Source of the DNA: Halomontanus rarus
GTDB lineage: Archaea > Halobacteriota > Halobacteria > Halobacteriales > Natrialbaceae
Assembly: GCF_017357405.1 (NCBI RefSeq)
Contig: NZ_CP071597.1
Span: forward strand, 3,286,001-3,350,000
Length of the DNA stretch: 64,000 nucleotides
Reading direction: 5' to 3'
Numbering within the stretch: position 1 is the stretch's first letter; every line of letters starts with the position of its first letter. The translations under genes and the position numbers were made by a program. The notes beneath the pieces were generated by a model, which was not told where the DNA came from, searched no databases, and saw only the letters and a list, made by a program, of their open reading frames with translations. Positions 16,655 to 24,104 of the stretch are shown piece by piece.

Positions 16655-18351
16655 CGGGACACGGGTTCGACGAGTCGACGGCGTCGGAAGGGGACGCGGA
16701 TACGAACGCGAACGCGAACGCGAGGACGGCAACGGGGACGGATACCGGAACGACCCTCGGCTTCCTCCCGATCGGCGTCGCGGCGATCACGGTACTCGCG
16801 GTCGGACTCTCGCTCGGTGTAACGACCGAGACGGTCGGTGGGTTGATCGCAGCCGGCGGACTCGTTGCGGGACTCTCGCTTCTGTTCTCGCGCTCGCTCT
16901 CGACCAAGGCGGTTGGGAGCTGTGCGTTCGTCGGCGGGTTCGCGCTCGCCGGCGGTGTGATACTGACCGGTCATCTGGTCGCCGCGGGTGGCCTTCTGGC
17001 CGTCGGTCTGACGGCTGCGACCGTCCTGGCCCGAACGGAGAGTTACGTGGCTGTCCTCAGTCGTACCTTCCGTGACTCGGCGGTCCTCGCCGTCGTCGTC
17101 GGGGTGGTACTCGCTGCACTCGTCGAGGGCGCGGTGGGGCTGGCAGCGACCGCAACTCGTTCGCTGGTGGTAATTCTTACGTTAAACCCGACTGCAGCTG
17201 CGGTTTCGCTGCTGGTCTTGGTCGGTGTGACGGTCGTCCTCCTCGACCTCGCGAGTGTGGTGTTCGAGCCCCGACTCCCCGACGGCGTGTCGCTCCCGTC
17301 GATGGTATCGTTCGTCAACTGGGCGATCGACCTCCCGAAGGGTGTCCTCTATCTCGTCGGAGCCATCGGATTTCTCGCGCTGGGCGTCGATCTCTCGAAT
17401 GCCTTCGAGAGCGCACTCGCCGCTCTCGGTCCGGTCGGGGCGGTCGTCGAACTCGCGCTGATCTCGGGAGTCTTACACGGCTCCGTCGGGCTGATCGCGC
17501 TGGCACTAACCGCCGTCCTCGTCGGAAAAGCGATCGCACCGCTCGCCTCGGCGTGGCTCGGACACTATCCGTTGCAGACGCTCGCGCTCGGGTCGGGTGG
17601 TGCCGTCGTGGCGACTGTGCTCGTCGCGGCGACCCGTGTAGTTCCGAGCGTCGTGTTGGCGCGCTATCCCTGGGCGTTTTTCGCTGCACTCGTCCTGGCG
17701 TTCTTTTTCGTCCACGGCGCCGGTCTCCCGACGTCGGTGATCGGTCGAGCGCGAACGACCCGGTACGGGCTCGCACTCGGAACGATCGCGCTCTTCGCGA
17801 CGGTCGCGGTCGCCGCCTTCGAGGGCCTCGAGCCGCTCGTCGTCTTCGCGGGCGTGGCCGCGTCGGTCCTGGTCTGGGATCTCGGTGAGAACGCGCTGAC
17901 AATGAACGCCCAACTCGGCGACGCCGTCGATACGCGCGAGCCGGAACTCGTCCACGCGACGGGAAGTCTGGCCGTCGGCGTCTTCGGTACCGGGCTGGCG
18001 GCGATCGCGATGTACGTCCTCGGGAACGTTTCCCCGCCGGACGAACGCTGGCAGGCTCTCGCACCGTTCGTGCTGGCGCTCGCGGCGGTGTTCGTGCTCG
18101 GCCTCGCGGTCCAGCGTGACTTCGGTTTCGGAGCCGTCCTCGATCGGGCTCGAGGGCGGTCCCTCTCTCGTCTCCCCTCGCGGTATCCGTTCGTCGTGGG
18201 CGGGTCGACGGTCCTTCTCGTCTGTCTCGGCTTGATCGTCGCCGGATACGGCTATCTCGTGTTCTTCCTCTTGATCGTCCTGTTACCGTTCGCGTTGCTC
18301 GTCGGACTCGACTGGACCGCGGATAGTCCGCACGATTATCGGAACAACTGA
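16651..18351 (+). CDS. Large polytopic membrane protein (DUF7519-like), last gene of the operon
   Basis: 566 aa with a polar Asn/Ala/Thr-rich N-terminus (1-33) and then some 14 hydrophobic segments to the C-terminus, such as GFLPIGVAAITVLAVGLSL and LVCLGLIVAGYGYLVFFLL. The ATG at 16651 overlaps the DUF58 stop (ATGA), which fixes the start. No transporter, ATPase or protease motif is visible. Its fixed place behind DUF4129-DUF7269-DUF58 suggests it is the membrane core or channel of the complex these genes form. Family name recalled; function unknown. Confidence 0.75.
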   Translation: MTGHGFDESTASEGDADTNANANARTATGTDTGTTLGFLPIGVAAITVLAVGLSLGVTTETVGGLIAAGGLVAGLSLLFSRSLSTKAVGSCAFVGGFALAGGVILTGHLVAAGGLLAVGLTAATVLARTESYVAVLSRTFRDSAVLAVVVGVVLAALVEGAVGLAATATRSLVVILTLNPTAAAVSLLVLVGVTVVLLDLASVVFEPRLPDGVSLPSMVSFVNWAIDLPKGVLYLVGAIGFLALGVDLSNAFESALAALGPVGAVVELALISGVLHGSVGLIALALTAVLVGKAIAPLASAWLGHYPLQTLALGSGGAVVATVLVAATRVVPSVVLARYPWAFFAALVLAFFFVHGAGLPTSVIGRARTTRYGLALGTIALFATVAVAAFEGLEPLVVFAGVAASVLVWDLGENALTMNAQLGDAVDTREPELVHATGSLAVGVFGTGLAAIAMYVLGNVSPPDERWQALAPFVLALAAVFVLGLAVQRDFGFGAVLDRARGRSLSRLPSRYPFVVGGSTVLLVCLGLIVAGYGYLVFFLLIVLLPFALLVGLDWTADSPHDYRNN

Positions 18352-18491
18352 GGTCGATCGAACGTCGTTCTCCCTCGTTCGGCGTCGATCGAACGGCGCT
18401 CGTGGGGATGATACTCCGAACGGACCGTCGGCCGACTGTGACTCTTCCCCGGTCCGAATCCGAACGGCTCCGTTCGAGACGGGTTCGAAGG

Positions 18492-18499
18492 TCTTATAC
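18492..18499 (+). promoter_or_regulatory. TATA box of rpl15e
   Basis: TCTTATAC is the best TATA match upstream of L15e. Transcription would begin near 18522-18528, giving an unusually long leader of about 125 bases for a haloarchaeal gene. Confidence 0.5.
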
Positions 18500-18535
18500 T
18501 CGAGAGTTGGGTAGAGACGGATAACTTACTGGTCG

Positions 18536-18643
18536 GCGGGCACCAGTGGGCACCTGTACGGCACGCGCGTCGCCACAGGTCGGGATGTGATCCGTTGGCG
18601 TCGACTCGAAGAGTCGACCCGGATTGAACCAGGAAACGCCCGC
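18536..18643 (+). promoter_or_regulatory. Structured three-helix leader of the L15e mRNA
   Basis: Three helices can be read directly: P1 GCGGGC (18536-18541) with GCCCGC (18638-18643) closes the element; P2 ACCTGT (18552-18557) with ACAGGT (18575-18580), extended inside by GGC/GCC; P3 GTCGACTC (18600-18607) with GAGTCGAC (18611-18618) around a GAA loop. The closed junction ends nine bases before the ATG at 18653. This arrangement resembles ribosomal-protein autoregulatory leaders; regulation by L15e is inference. Confidence 0.45.
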
Positions 18644-18652
18644 AGGTACACT

Positions 18653-19243
18653 ATGGCACGAAGCTTCTACTCCCACATCAAGGAGGCATGGAAGGACCCC
18701 GGCGACGGCAAGCTCGGGGAACTGCAGTGGCAACGAAAACAGGAGTGGCGCCAGCAGGGCGCCATCGAGCGCATCGAGCGCCCGACGCGACTGGACAAGG
18801 CCCGCGAACTCGGCTACAAAGCCAAGCAGGGCATCGTCATCGCACGCGTCTCGGTTCGCAAGGGGACCGCGCGCAAACAGCGCCACAAGGCCGGCCGCCG
18901 GTCGAAGCGCCAGGGTGTCAACCGGATCGGTCGCCGGAAGAACATCCAGCGCATCGGCGAGGAGCGCGTCACCCGAAAGTACCCCAACCTGCGGGTGCTC
19001 AACAGTTACTGGGTCGGCGAAGACGGCTCCCAGAAGTGGTTCGAAGTGATCCTCGTGGATCCGAACCACCCCGCCATCCAGAACGACGACGATCTCAACT
19101 GGATCTGTGACGATACGCACGAGAACCGCGCGCTACGCGGTCTGACGAGCGCCGGCAAGTCCAACCGCGGACTCAACAACCGCGGGAAGGGCGCGGAGAA
19201 GGTCCGCCCGAGCAACAACGGCGGACAGGGTCGCGCGAAGTAG
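18653..19243 (+). CDS. rpl15e: 50S ribosomal protein L15e
   Basis: 196-aa archaeal/eukaryotic-type large-subunit protein, full length, starting MARSFYSHIKEAW. It contains the conserved ARVSVRKGTARKQRHKAGRR and RVLNSYWVGEDG...VILVDPNHPAI segments, and a basic C-terminal tail RGLTSAGKSNRGL. ATG 18653 matches the family N-terminus exactly. It is monocistronic, with a structured leader upstream and a terminator downstream. Confidence 0.98.
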   Translation: MARSFYSHIKEAWKDPGDGKLGELQWQRKQEWRQQGAIERIERPTRLDKARELGYKAKQGIVIARVSVRKGTARKQRHKAGRRSKRQGVNRIGRRKNIQRIGEERVTRKYPNLRVLNSYWVGEDGSQKWFEVILVDPNHPAIQNDDDLNWICDDTHENRALRGLTSAGKSNRGLNNRGKGAEKVRPSNNGGQGRAK

Positions 19244-19286
19244 CCGTTTCAGTTACTCCGATCTTTCGGTCTCACGATCGGAACTG

Positions 19287-19306
19287 AACGGTTCCGAGAC
19301 CGTTTT
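19287..19306 (+). terminator. Terminator hairpin after rpl15e
   Basis: AACGGT (19287-19292) pairs with ACCGTT (19299-19304), followed by TT. A second inverted repeat CCGATC...GATCGG (19258-19281) lies just upstream. Together they form a double hairpin at the end of the L15e transcript, between convergent genes. Confidence 0.5.
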
Positions 19307-19346
19307 CATTTCTCGAGTCCTCGAGTAACGACTACGCGAGTCGGAC

Positions 19347-19967
19347 TCAGTCGTCGACAGCCTCTCCGTCGACCGGGTGTCCCTCCTCGACCCACGCGTC
19401 GAGGCCACCTTCGAGGACGAATACGTTCTCGTAGCCGTCCTCGATGAGCGACGCCGACCGTCTGACGGCGATGCTGTGCGGGCAGGCGCAGTAGGTGACG
19501 ATGGTCTCGTCGTGGTCCCAGTCGCCGACGGGATCGGAGGCCATGCCGTCCGGGGCGGGACTCAACACGGCACCGTCGATGCGTTTCTCCTCGTAACTGG
19601 GTCGACCGCGGGCGTCGACGAAGTGTGTGTCGTCCTCGTACCACTCGTACGCTTCGTCCAGCGAGACGAGCGGGACCTCGGTTCCCTCGTGCTCGAGAGT
19701 CGAGCGGTCCTGATCGGTGTCGTTCTCCGCCGAGTCGGATTCTCCGTCCGCGTTCTCGTCGTTGCCGTCCGCGGATTCCGATTCCGACTCCGATTCGGTT
19801 TCGTCTGTTTCGTCGGTTTCGTCCGTCTCGTTCTCGTTCTCCGTTTCGTTTTCGGTCGTCGCTTCCTCGTCGTCGTCACCGCTGCTGAGACAGCCGGCGA
19901 GCGCGACGACTGAGCCGCCAGCAACTGTGAGCAGTCGACGTCGGGTCTGCGTCTTCGTTCGCTCCAT
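19347..19967 (-). CDS. Tat lipoprotein with rhodanese-like domain
   Basis: 206 aa. The N-terminus has a twin-arginine signal (TRRRLLTVA) and lipobox LAGC (Cys26), then a long Asp/Glu/Thr/Ser linker (about 30-95), then a rhodanese domain (about 105-200). The active-site loop YCACPHSIAVRRS carries the sulfur-accepting Cys and a trailing Arg pair; the preceding FVDARGRPSY and IDGAVLSPAP are standard rhodanese strands. It probably acts outside the cell membrane in sulfur or cyanide handling, or as a thiol carrier. ATG 19967 gives a proper signal; the longer frame starts upstream of the palindrome. A strong palindrome overlaps the promoter. Confidence 0.85.
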   Translation of the reverse strand: MERTKTQTRRRLLTVAGGSVVALAGCLSSGDDDEEATTENETENENETDETDETDETESESESESADGNDENADGESDSAENDTDQDRSTLEHEGTEVPLVSLDEAYEWYEDDTHFVDARGRPSYEEKRIDGAVLSPAPDGMASDPVGDWDHDETIVTYCACPHSIAVRRSASLIEDGYENVFVLEGGLDAWVEEGHPVDGEAVDD

Positions 19968-19970
19968 ACC

Positions 19971-19996
19971 CCATTTCCAATGGAAATGGATATACA
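19971..19996 (-). promoter_or_regulatory. TATA element with adjoining 19-bp palindromic operator candidate
   Basis: CCATTTCC (19971-19978), AAT, GGAAATGG (19982-19989) is a perfect 8+8 palindrome lying between the TATA-like GTATATCC (19989-19996, minus strand) and the ATG at 19967. Placement directly behind TATA and over the expected start site is the classic position for an archaeal repressor site. Confidence 0.55.
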
Positions 19997-20150
19997 CGTT
20001 CTCGTGAATTTCGTCGAGCGGTGGACGACGACACCGTTATATGTGAGGGGGCTGACGTCCTGCCGATCGGGCTGGGCATCGACCGTCCACTCCTCGAGAC
20101 GCCACTGTCGACGGTTCGCCGAGTCCGGTCGTCCGGTGTCTCGAGCGGGG

Positions 20151-20522
20151 TTACTCCTCGTAAGCGTGTCCGTCGCTGACCGGCGGCGCGCCGAGTCCGA
20201 GTACCGTCACGTCGCTGTCGGCATCGGTGTCGTTGTACGCCCGGTGTGGACTCTTCGGTTCGGCGACGAAGAACTGTCCTCGATCGACCCGGTAGACCTT
20301 CTCGGGCGTCTCGACGCTGAGAACGCCGTCGATCACGTAGAACGCCTCCTCCTGTTCGTCGTGATAGTGAAGCCCCGAGAGCGGGATCTCCTCGCCGGAT
20401 TCGACACGGTAGATCCGAACTCCCATCCGTTCCATTCCCGCTGCCTCACTGATGTAGCGCATCTCCGACGGTCGGTCCGGTTCCGACTCGAGGTCGGCCG
20501 GATCGATCAGGTGATAGCCCAT
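20151..20522 (-). CDS. Cupin domain protein
   Basis: 123-aa single-domain cupin. Motif 1 is GLHYHDEQEEAFYVIDG (His-x-His and Glu metal ligands) and motif 2 is FFVAEPKSPHRAYN with the final His. The metal site is therefore complete. No enzymatic class can be assigned; such small cupins range from isomerases to sensors. A TATA element (ACTATATC, 20545-20552) 23-30 bases ahead supports a leaderless start at ATG 20522 (MGYHLIDPADL). Divergent from the UspA gene. Confidence 0.85.
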   Translation of the reverse strand: MGYHLIDPADLESEPDRPSEMRYISEAAGMERMGVRIYRVESGEEIPLSGLHYHDEQEEAFYVIDGVLSVETPEKVYRVDRGQFFVAEPKSPHRAYNDTDADSDVTVLGLGAPPVSDGHAYEE

Positions 20523-20544
20523 ACGAACACGCTCGGTGACCGCC

Positions 20545-20552
20545 GATATAGT
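20545..20552 (-). promoter_or_regulatory. TATA box of the cupin gene
   Basis: ACTATATC on the minus strand, 23-30 bases upstream of ATG 20522, consistent with leaderless transcription. Confidence 0.5.
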
Positions 20553-20650
20553 ACCGACCGAAATCTGTTCACACACACTGACGTCGCTCGCCCGATTAGG
20601 AACCGCCCGTAGGACGGGGACTTATCCTGCGCACCGTCGTACACTCGCCT

Positions 20651-21091
20651 ATGACGAATCACGTTCTCGTTCCCGTCGACGACTCCGAGCGATCGACAAA
20701 AGCACTCGAGTTCGTCTTCGAGGAGTTCCCGAACGCGCGGATCACCGCCTTGCACGTGATCGATCCCGCCGACTTCTACGCGGCGACCGGCGTCGACGGC
20801 GGCGCGATGGCGAACTACGAACAGATCCGCGAGAACCACGAGCGACAGGCGAAGAAGATCCTCAAGCGTGCCCACGAGCAGGCGGCCGAACGTGGCCTCG
20901 AGGGGCGGTTCGAGACCGACGAGATTCTGGGTGGCGTCTCGCGATCGATCGTCGAGTACACCGAAGAACACGACGTCGACCACGTCGTCATCGGGAGCCA
21001 CGGCCGAACCGGGGCGAGTCGCATTCTGCTGGGGAGCGTCGCGGAGACGGTCGCCCGTCGGTCGCCGGTCCCGGTGACGATCGTTCGTTAG
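20651..21091 (+). CDS. Universal stress protein, UspA family
   Basis: 146-aa single UspA domain. It starts with VLVPVDDSERSTKALE and ends with the ATP-binding signature GSHGRTGASRILLGSVAETV (G-2x-G-9x-G-S type), so it belongs to the ATP-binding subgroup. A Met/Tyr-containing insert (VDGGAMANYEQIREN) precedes helix 2 as in most haloarchaeal copies. Its stop overlaps the last codons of the convergent SGNH hydrolase gene by four bases. Cytoplasmic; stress-responsive role by family. Confidence 0.92.
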   Translation: MTNHVLVPVDDSERSTKALEFVFEEFPNARITALHVIDPADFYAATGVDGGAMANYEQIRENHERQAKKILKRAHEQAAERGLEGRFETDEILGGVSRSIVEYTEEHDVDHVVIGSHGRTGASRILLGSVAETVARRSPVPVTIVR

Positions 21092-22116
21092 GCCTCGAAG
21101 CGATTTCGAATCACGGGTGACAGTCCCTCGGCGATCGCCGCCATTCCCGCGTCGCCGGGGTGGAGGAGGTCCGTCGTCAGATCGGTCGCGGCCATCACTT
21201 CCGGCCCCTCCACGAGGGACACGTTCTCGTGTGCGGAGCCGTCGACGATTTCTCGAAGCGCCGTCCGGAACTCGATCGCCCGCTCGACGTCGTCGTCTCG
21301 ACAGGCGTCCGCGTGATAGGGGAACAGCGTCACGCACACGACCGGGCGATCGGGGTTCGTCCCCGCCACCGCGTCGACCAGCGCGCCCGCTCGCGTCCGG
21401 AACTGTTCGAGGGTGAACCCGCGGTTTGCCATGTTCACCGACACCGCGAGCGTGGCGACGTCCCAGTCCTCGCCGGCGATGTAATCGGCGATCGCGGGTT
21501 CGCAGTAGGCCGCGCCGGCGACGCCGAGGTTCAGCGCGTCCGCGCCCACTGCCCGGGCGATCCGGGAGACGTAGGTGAGGTGCCCGGCCGTCGCCGACGC
21601 CCCCTCCGTAATGGAGGTGCCGTAGGCGAGATAGCGCCGAGCCGGCCGTTGCGCTTCCGTCGGCGGCCGGCAGTCCCCCGCGACGTCGTGGACTGCGACG
21701 GGGACCCACGCGTCGAACCGAAGCCGACACACTCGCGGATCGAACGCGCTCGTCGCCGCGACGGCCGACTCGAGTCGCCGGACGCGTTCCGGAACCGAGA
21801 ACTCGAGCGTCGTCGGCGTCGCAGTCAGTGTGTGCGTCTCGGCCCCCTGAAACTCGCCCCAAAACGGTCGCACGACGGTTTCGGCAGGAGCGGAGAGCGT
21901 CACCGAAATCGTCTCGTCGTCTCCTCGAGGGACGAATCGGAGTTCGCACCCGGAGGGGTGGCGGAGGCGCTCTCGCGCGGCGACGTTGACCGCTGACCGC
22001 ACCGACGAGGGGACGCGACAGAGACGGTGGCCACCGGTCGTTCGGCCGGTCCAATCGGCTATGTCGGTTTCGGTGACGTTGTGAAGTGAGACAGTTGGGA
22101 ACTCGTCGTGGATCAT
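21088..22116 (-). CDS. SGNH/GDSL-type hydrolase with N-terminal beta domain
   Basis: 342 aa. Residues 1-155 form a beta-rich domain (VTLSAPAETVVRPFWGEFQG); the catalytic domain begins with YLAYGTSITEG (nucleophile Ser168), continues with the oxyanion positions LGVAGAAYCEP and VSVNMANRG, and ends with DLLHPGDAG (catalytic Asp/His). This order matches SGNH hydrolases acting on acylated carbohydrates, such as acetyl-xylan esterase-like enzymes. No signal peptide is visible, so it is probably cytoplasmic. ATG 22116 is chosen over a TTG at 22125. It lies 64 bases after gfcR on the same strand, which suggests a sugar-metabolism context. Confidence 0.8.
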   Translation of the reverse strand: MIHDEFPTVSLHNVTETDIADWTGRTTGGHRLCRVPSSVRSAVNVAARERLRHPSGCELRFVPRGDDETISVTLSAPAETVVRPFWGEFQGAETHTLTATPTTLEFSVPERVRRLESAVAATSAFDPRVCRLRFDAWVPVAVHDVAGDCRPPTEAQRPARRYLAYGTSITEGASATAGHLTYVSRIARAVGADALNLGVAGAAYCEPAIADYIAGEDWDVATLAVSVNMANRGFTLEQFRTRAGALVDAVAGTNPDRPVVCVTLFPYHADACRDDDVERAIEFRTALREIVDGSAHENVSLVEGPEVMAATDLTTDLLHPGDAGMAAIAEGLSPVIRNRFEA

Positions 22117-22122
22117 GAACGA

Positions 22123-22138
22123 CAACTGACGTCAGTTG
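22123..22138. repeat. Perfect 16-bp palindrome upstream of the SGNH hydrolase
   Basis: CAACTGAC followed directly by GTCAGTTG, with no spacer, seven bases ahead of ATG 22116 and 43 bases after the gfcR stop. It could be an operator for the hydrolase gene or a transcript-end hairpin of gfcR. Confidence 0.5.
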
Positions 22139-22180
22139 CTGTGCACGGCAAATGAGTTTGCTGGAAGAGAACGGCCCGCC

Positions 22181-22891
22181 TCAGACCGTCGTCAACGCAC
22201 CGACCGGCGCATCGGTCCGTGCTCGAGCGCGTTCGATTCCGTCGTCGCCCGCGGCGATGAGCGCGAAGACGCCGGCGGTCTCGGCGTCGGCGGTGTCGAC
22301 GATGTCGAGTAAGAGTTCCTGGGTCTCGCCCGATCGGATGAGGTCGTCGACGACGAGTACGGAGTCCCCCGTACTGATCGAGGAGGCCGGGAGGTAGTAG
22401 GTGAGTTCGATCCCCGACTCGAGTCGTTCGCGGGCCTCGATGAACTCCTCGACGGCGGTCTCCTTGCGCTTTTTCGCGTAGATACAGCCGACGCCGTAGT
22501 AACTCGCGAGCGAGGCGGCGAGCGTGATGCCGTCGGTCGCCGCGGTGAGGACCACGTCGGGGCGGCCGAAGTCGAAGGCGTCGGCCACCACGGGTGCGAC
22601 GAGGTCGAGAAACGGCTGGTCGAAGACCGCCGCGGAGTTGTCGACGTAGCCCTCGTCGTCGACACGGATGCGGGCGTCGAGTTCCTCGGCGAGGGCGTCC
22701 CGGCCGACGTCTTCGACGACCTCTCGAGCGCGCTCGGTGCTCGGGAGGACGTGGCCGTTGACGTAGCGGTTGAGATCGCCGGCGGGAAGTCCGGTTCGCG
22801 CGGCGAGTTCGTCATACGTGCGCGTCTCCTTGAGCATGCACAACACGTCGACGGCGCGCAGTTGCAGCGCGGCTTTCTCGGCTCTGTTCAT
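22181..22891 (-). CDS. gfcR: GfcR-type transcriptional regulator (HTH plus PRTase-like domain)
   Basis: 236 aa: an N-terminal helix-turn-helix (about 1-60, ELAARTGLPAGDLNRYVNGHVLP) joined to an orotate-phosphoribosyltransferase-like domain whose PRPP loop is VLVVDDLIRSGET. In Haloferax, GfcR activates genes for glucose and fructose catabolism and senses metabolites through this domain. Start ATG 22891 (MNRAEKAALQLRAVDVL) matches the family. An SGNH hydrolase follows on the same strand. Distinct from the catalytic pyrE at 30424. Confidence 0.88.
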   Translation of the reverse strand: MNRAEKAALQLRAVDVLCMLKETRTYDELAARTGLPAGDLNRYVNGHVLPSTERAREVVEDVGRDALAEELDARIRVDDEGYVDNSAAVFDQPFLDLVAPVVADAFDFGRPDVVLTAATDGITLAASLASYYGVGCIYAKKRKETAVEEFIEARERLESGIELTYYLPASSISTGDSVLVVDDLIRSGETQELLLDIVDTADAETAGVFALIAAGDDGIERARARTDAPVGALTTV

Positions 22892-22990
22892 GTTTGTATG
22901 CACGATTCTGCAAGTATGGGTATTTCGATTGTGAGTTTCCCCAGTTACCGGCACGAACGTGCGTACGTGAATCGGCCGGTATCGGTCCGA

Positions 22991-23905
22991 TCAACCGATG
23001 GGCGCGAACGTGGCAATCTGTGCTTGCTCGTCGCCGTCCCCCTCGGATGCGTTCCGTTCAGCCTCGGGGACATCGGTCTGAGATTCGTTCCCTTCCCCAC
23101 TGGTCCCGTCGCTCGAGTCGGTGTCGCCGTTCGTTCCCGTTCCGGTAGCGTGATCTGACGGCTCGTCGACGTCTCGGATCTCAATTTCGTCGCTCGTTCC
23201 GGTCTGGCTGATCACCGGCTTCAGGATGTATTTCCCGCTCTTTCCGGCTTTGTGCGGGGCGATATCGAAGACGAAGTCGATCTCTTCGCCGGCCTCGACC
23301 GCGAACGGCGTCTGGATCTGGAGTTTCTCGCTCGGTAGTTTGACCGTCGCCTCGGTACCGTCGATCAGGATTCCCTCCGTCTCGCTGACGTAGATGAAGA
23401 CGGTCTCGTACTCACCTTCGGGTACCTCGAGCACGTCGAGTGCGCTCGCGTTCGCCCCCTGTAACTCCGTGAGGTCGACCGTTCGGTTATCGATCGCGTA
23501 CTCGTTCCAGGCCCCGTTTCCGTCCGCACCTTCGTTGTCAGCTTCAACTCCAGCATCGGTCGCGGATTCGTTCTCTGTTTCACTCTCGTTCTCGTTCTCA
23601 CTCTCGTTCTCGTTCCCACTCTCGTTCTCGTTCCCACTCTCGTTCGAGGTCGCGGTCGATTTGAGCCCGACCTTCGTCACGGTCACGTTCAAATGTTCGA
23701 AATCACCGATCCGATTGGGCTCGTCGCTCACGTAGAACGTGAGCGCACCCGTTTCCGTTCCGGTCTCTCCGGCACTCTCCGTCTCTGTCGTATCCTCGCT
23801 TCCCACCTCACCACTCAGTTCTCCGCTGAGGCCGCCTGCCCCCACGCAACCCGCGACTGCGACGAGGGCGGCAACAACCAGTATTCGAGACGCGTGTTTC
23901 GTCAT
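22991..23905 (-). CDS. DUF4382 lipoprotein
   Basis: 304 aa. Signal with lipobox VAGC (Cys20), then a DUF4382 domain starting LTFYVSDEPNRIGDFEHLNVTVTKVGL and ending FVFDIAPHKAGKSGKYILKPVISQTG. Between strands 2 and 3 the domain carries an Asn-Glu-Ser repeat insert (about 88-117) that is encoded by tandem DNA repeats, and a Ser/Asp/Gly-rich tail follows (240-304). DUF4382 proteins are extracellular beta-sandwiches of unknown function. It is transcribed in the same direction as gfcR, whose start is 100 bases downstream. Confidence 0.85.
   Translation of the reverse strand: MTKHASRILVVAALVAVAGCVGAGGLSGELSGEVGSEDTTETESAGETGTETGALTFYVSDEPNRIGDFEHLNVTVTKVGLKSTATSNESGNENESGNENESENENESETENESATDAGVEADNEGADGNGAWNEYAIDNRTVDLTELQGANASALDVLEVPEGEYETVFIYVSETEGILIDGTEATVKLPSEKLQIQTPFAVEAGEEIDFVFDIAPHKAGKSGKYILKPVISQTGTSDEIEIRDVDEPSDHATGTGTNGDTDSSDGTSGEGNESQTDVPEAERNASEGDGDEQAQIATFAPIG
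23581..23645 (-). repeat. 18-bp tandem repeat coding for an Asn-Glu-Ser array
   Basis: CACTCTCGTTCTCGTTCY occurs three times in exact phase (23581, 23599, 23617) with a partial fourth copy at 23635. The unit is a multiple of three, so copy-number change keeps the lipoprotein frame while varying linker length. Confidence 0.85.
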
Positions 23906-24104
23906 ACCTGACGACAGTCACTGAGTCGTGAATAAGCGCACCGTCCGTCGAATCGTGTTTCGAAGCGTTCTCGAGTCGTCGCCGTCCGGCGATTGAACCG
24001 TTCACGTCCCGCCGGCTACTGGTGTTCGCCGTCCCTCTCTTTCGTCGACCGTCACCGACGATCGATCTCCGCTCCGGCGATTCGGGTCGCTCTCGGTGAC
24101 CGTC

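Larger units (their letters stand above)
18352..18652 (+). other. Intergenic region upstream of rpl15e
   Basis: 301 bases with no ORF. The first half shows short direct and inverted GATCGAACG/CGATCGAACGGCG copies without clear function. The second half contains the TATA box and the structured leader listed separately. Confidence 0.5.

Noticed and set aside
18600..18635. A tRNA-like signal: GGTTCAATCC on the minus strand upstream of rpl15e, next to a strong stem.
   Set aside because: It resembles a T-loop, but no acceptor, D or anticodon arms can be built on either strand without running into the L15e coding region, and the T-stem does not pair with a 7-base loop.
22181..22891. A second orotate phosphoribosyltransferase (pyrE2).
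   Set aside because: The N-terminal helix-turn-helix and lack of the normal orotate catalytic loop identify it as a GfcR-type regulator; the true PyrE is at 30424-30954.
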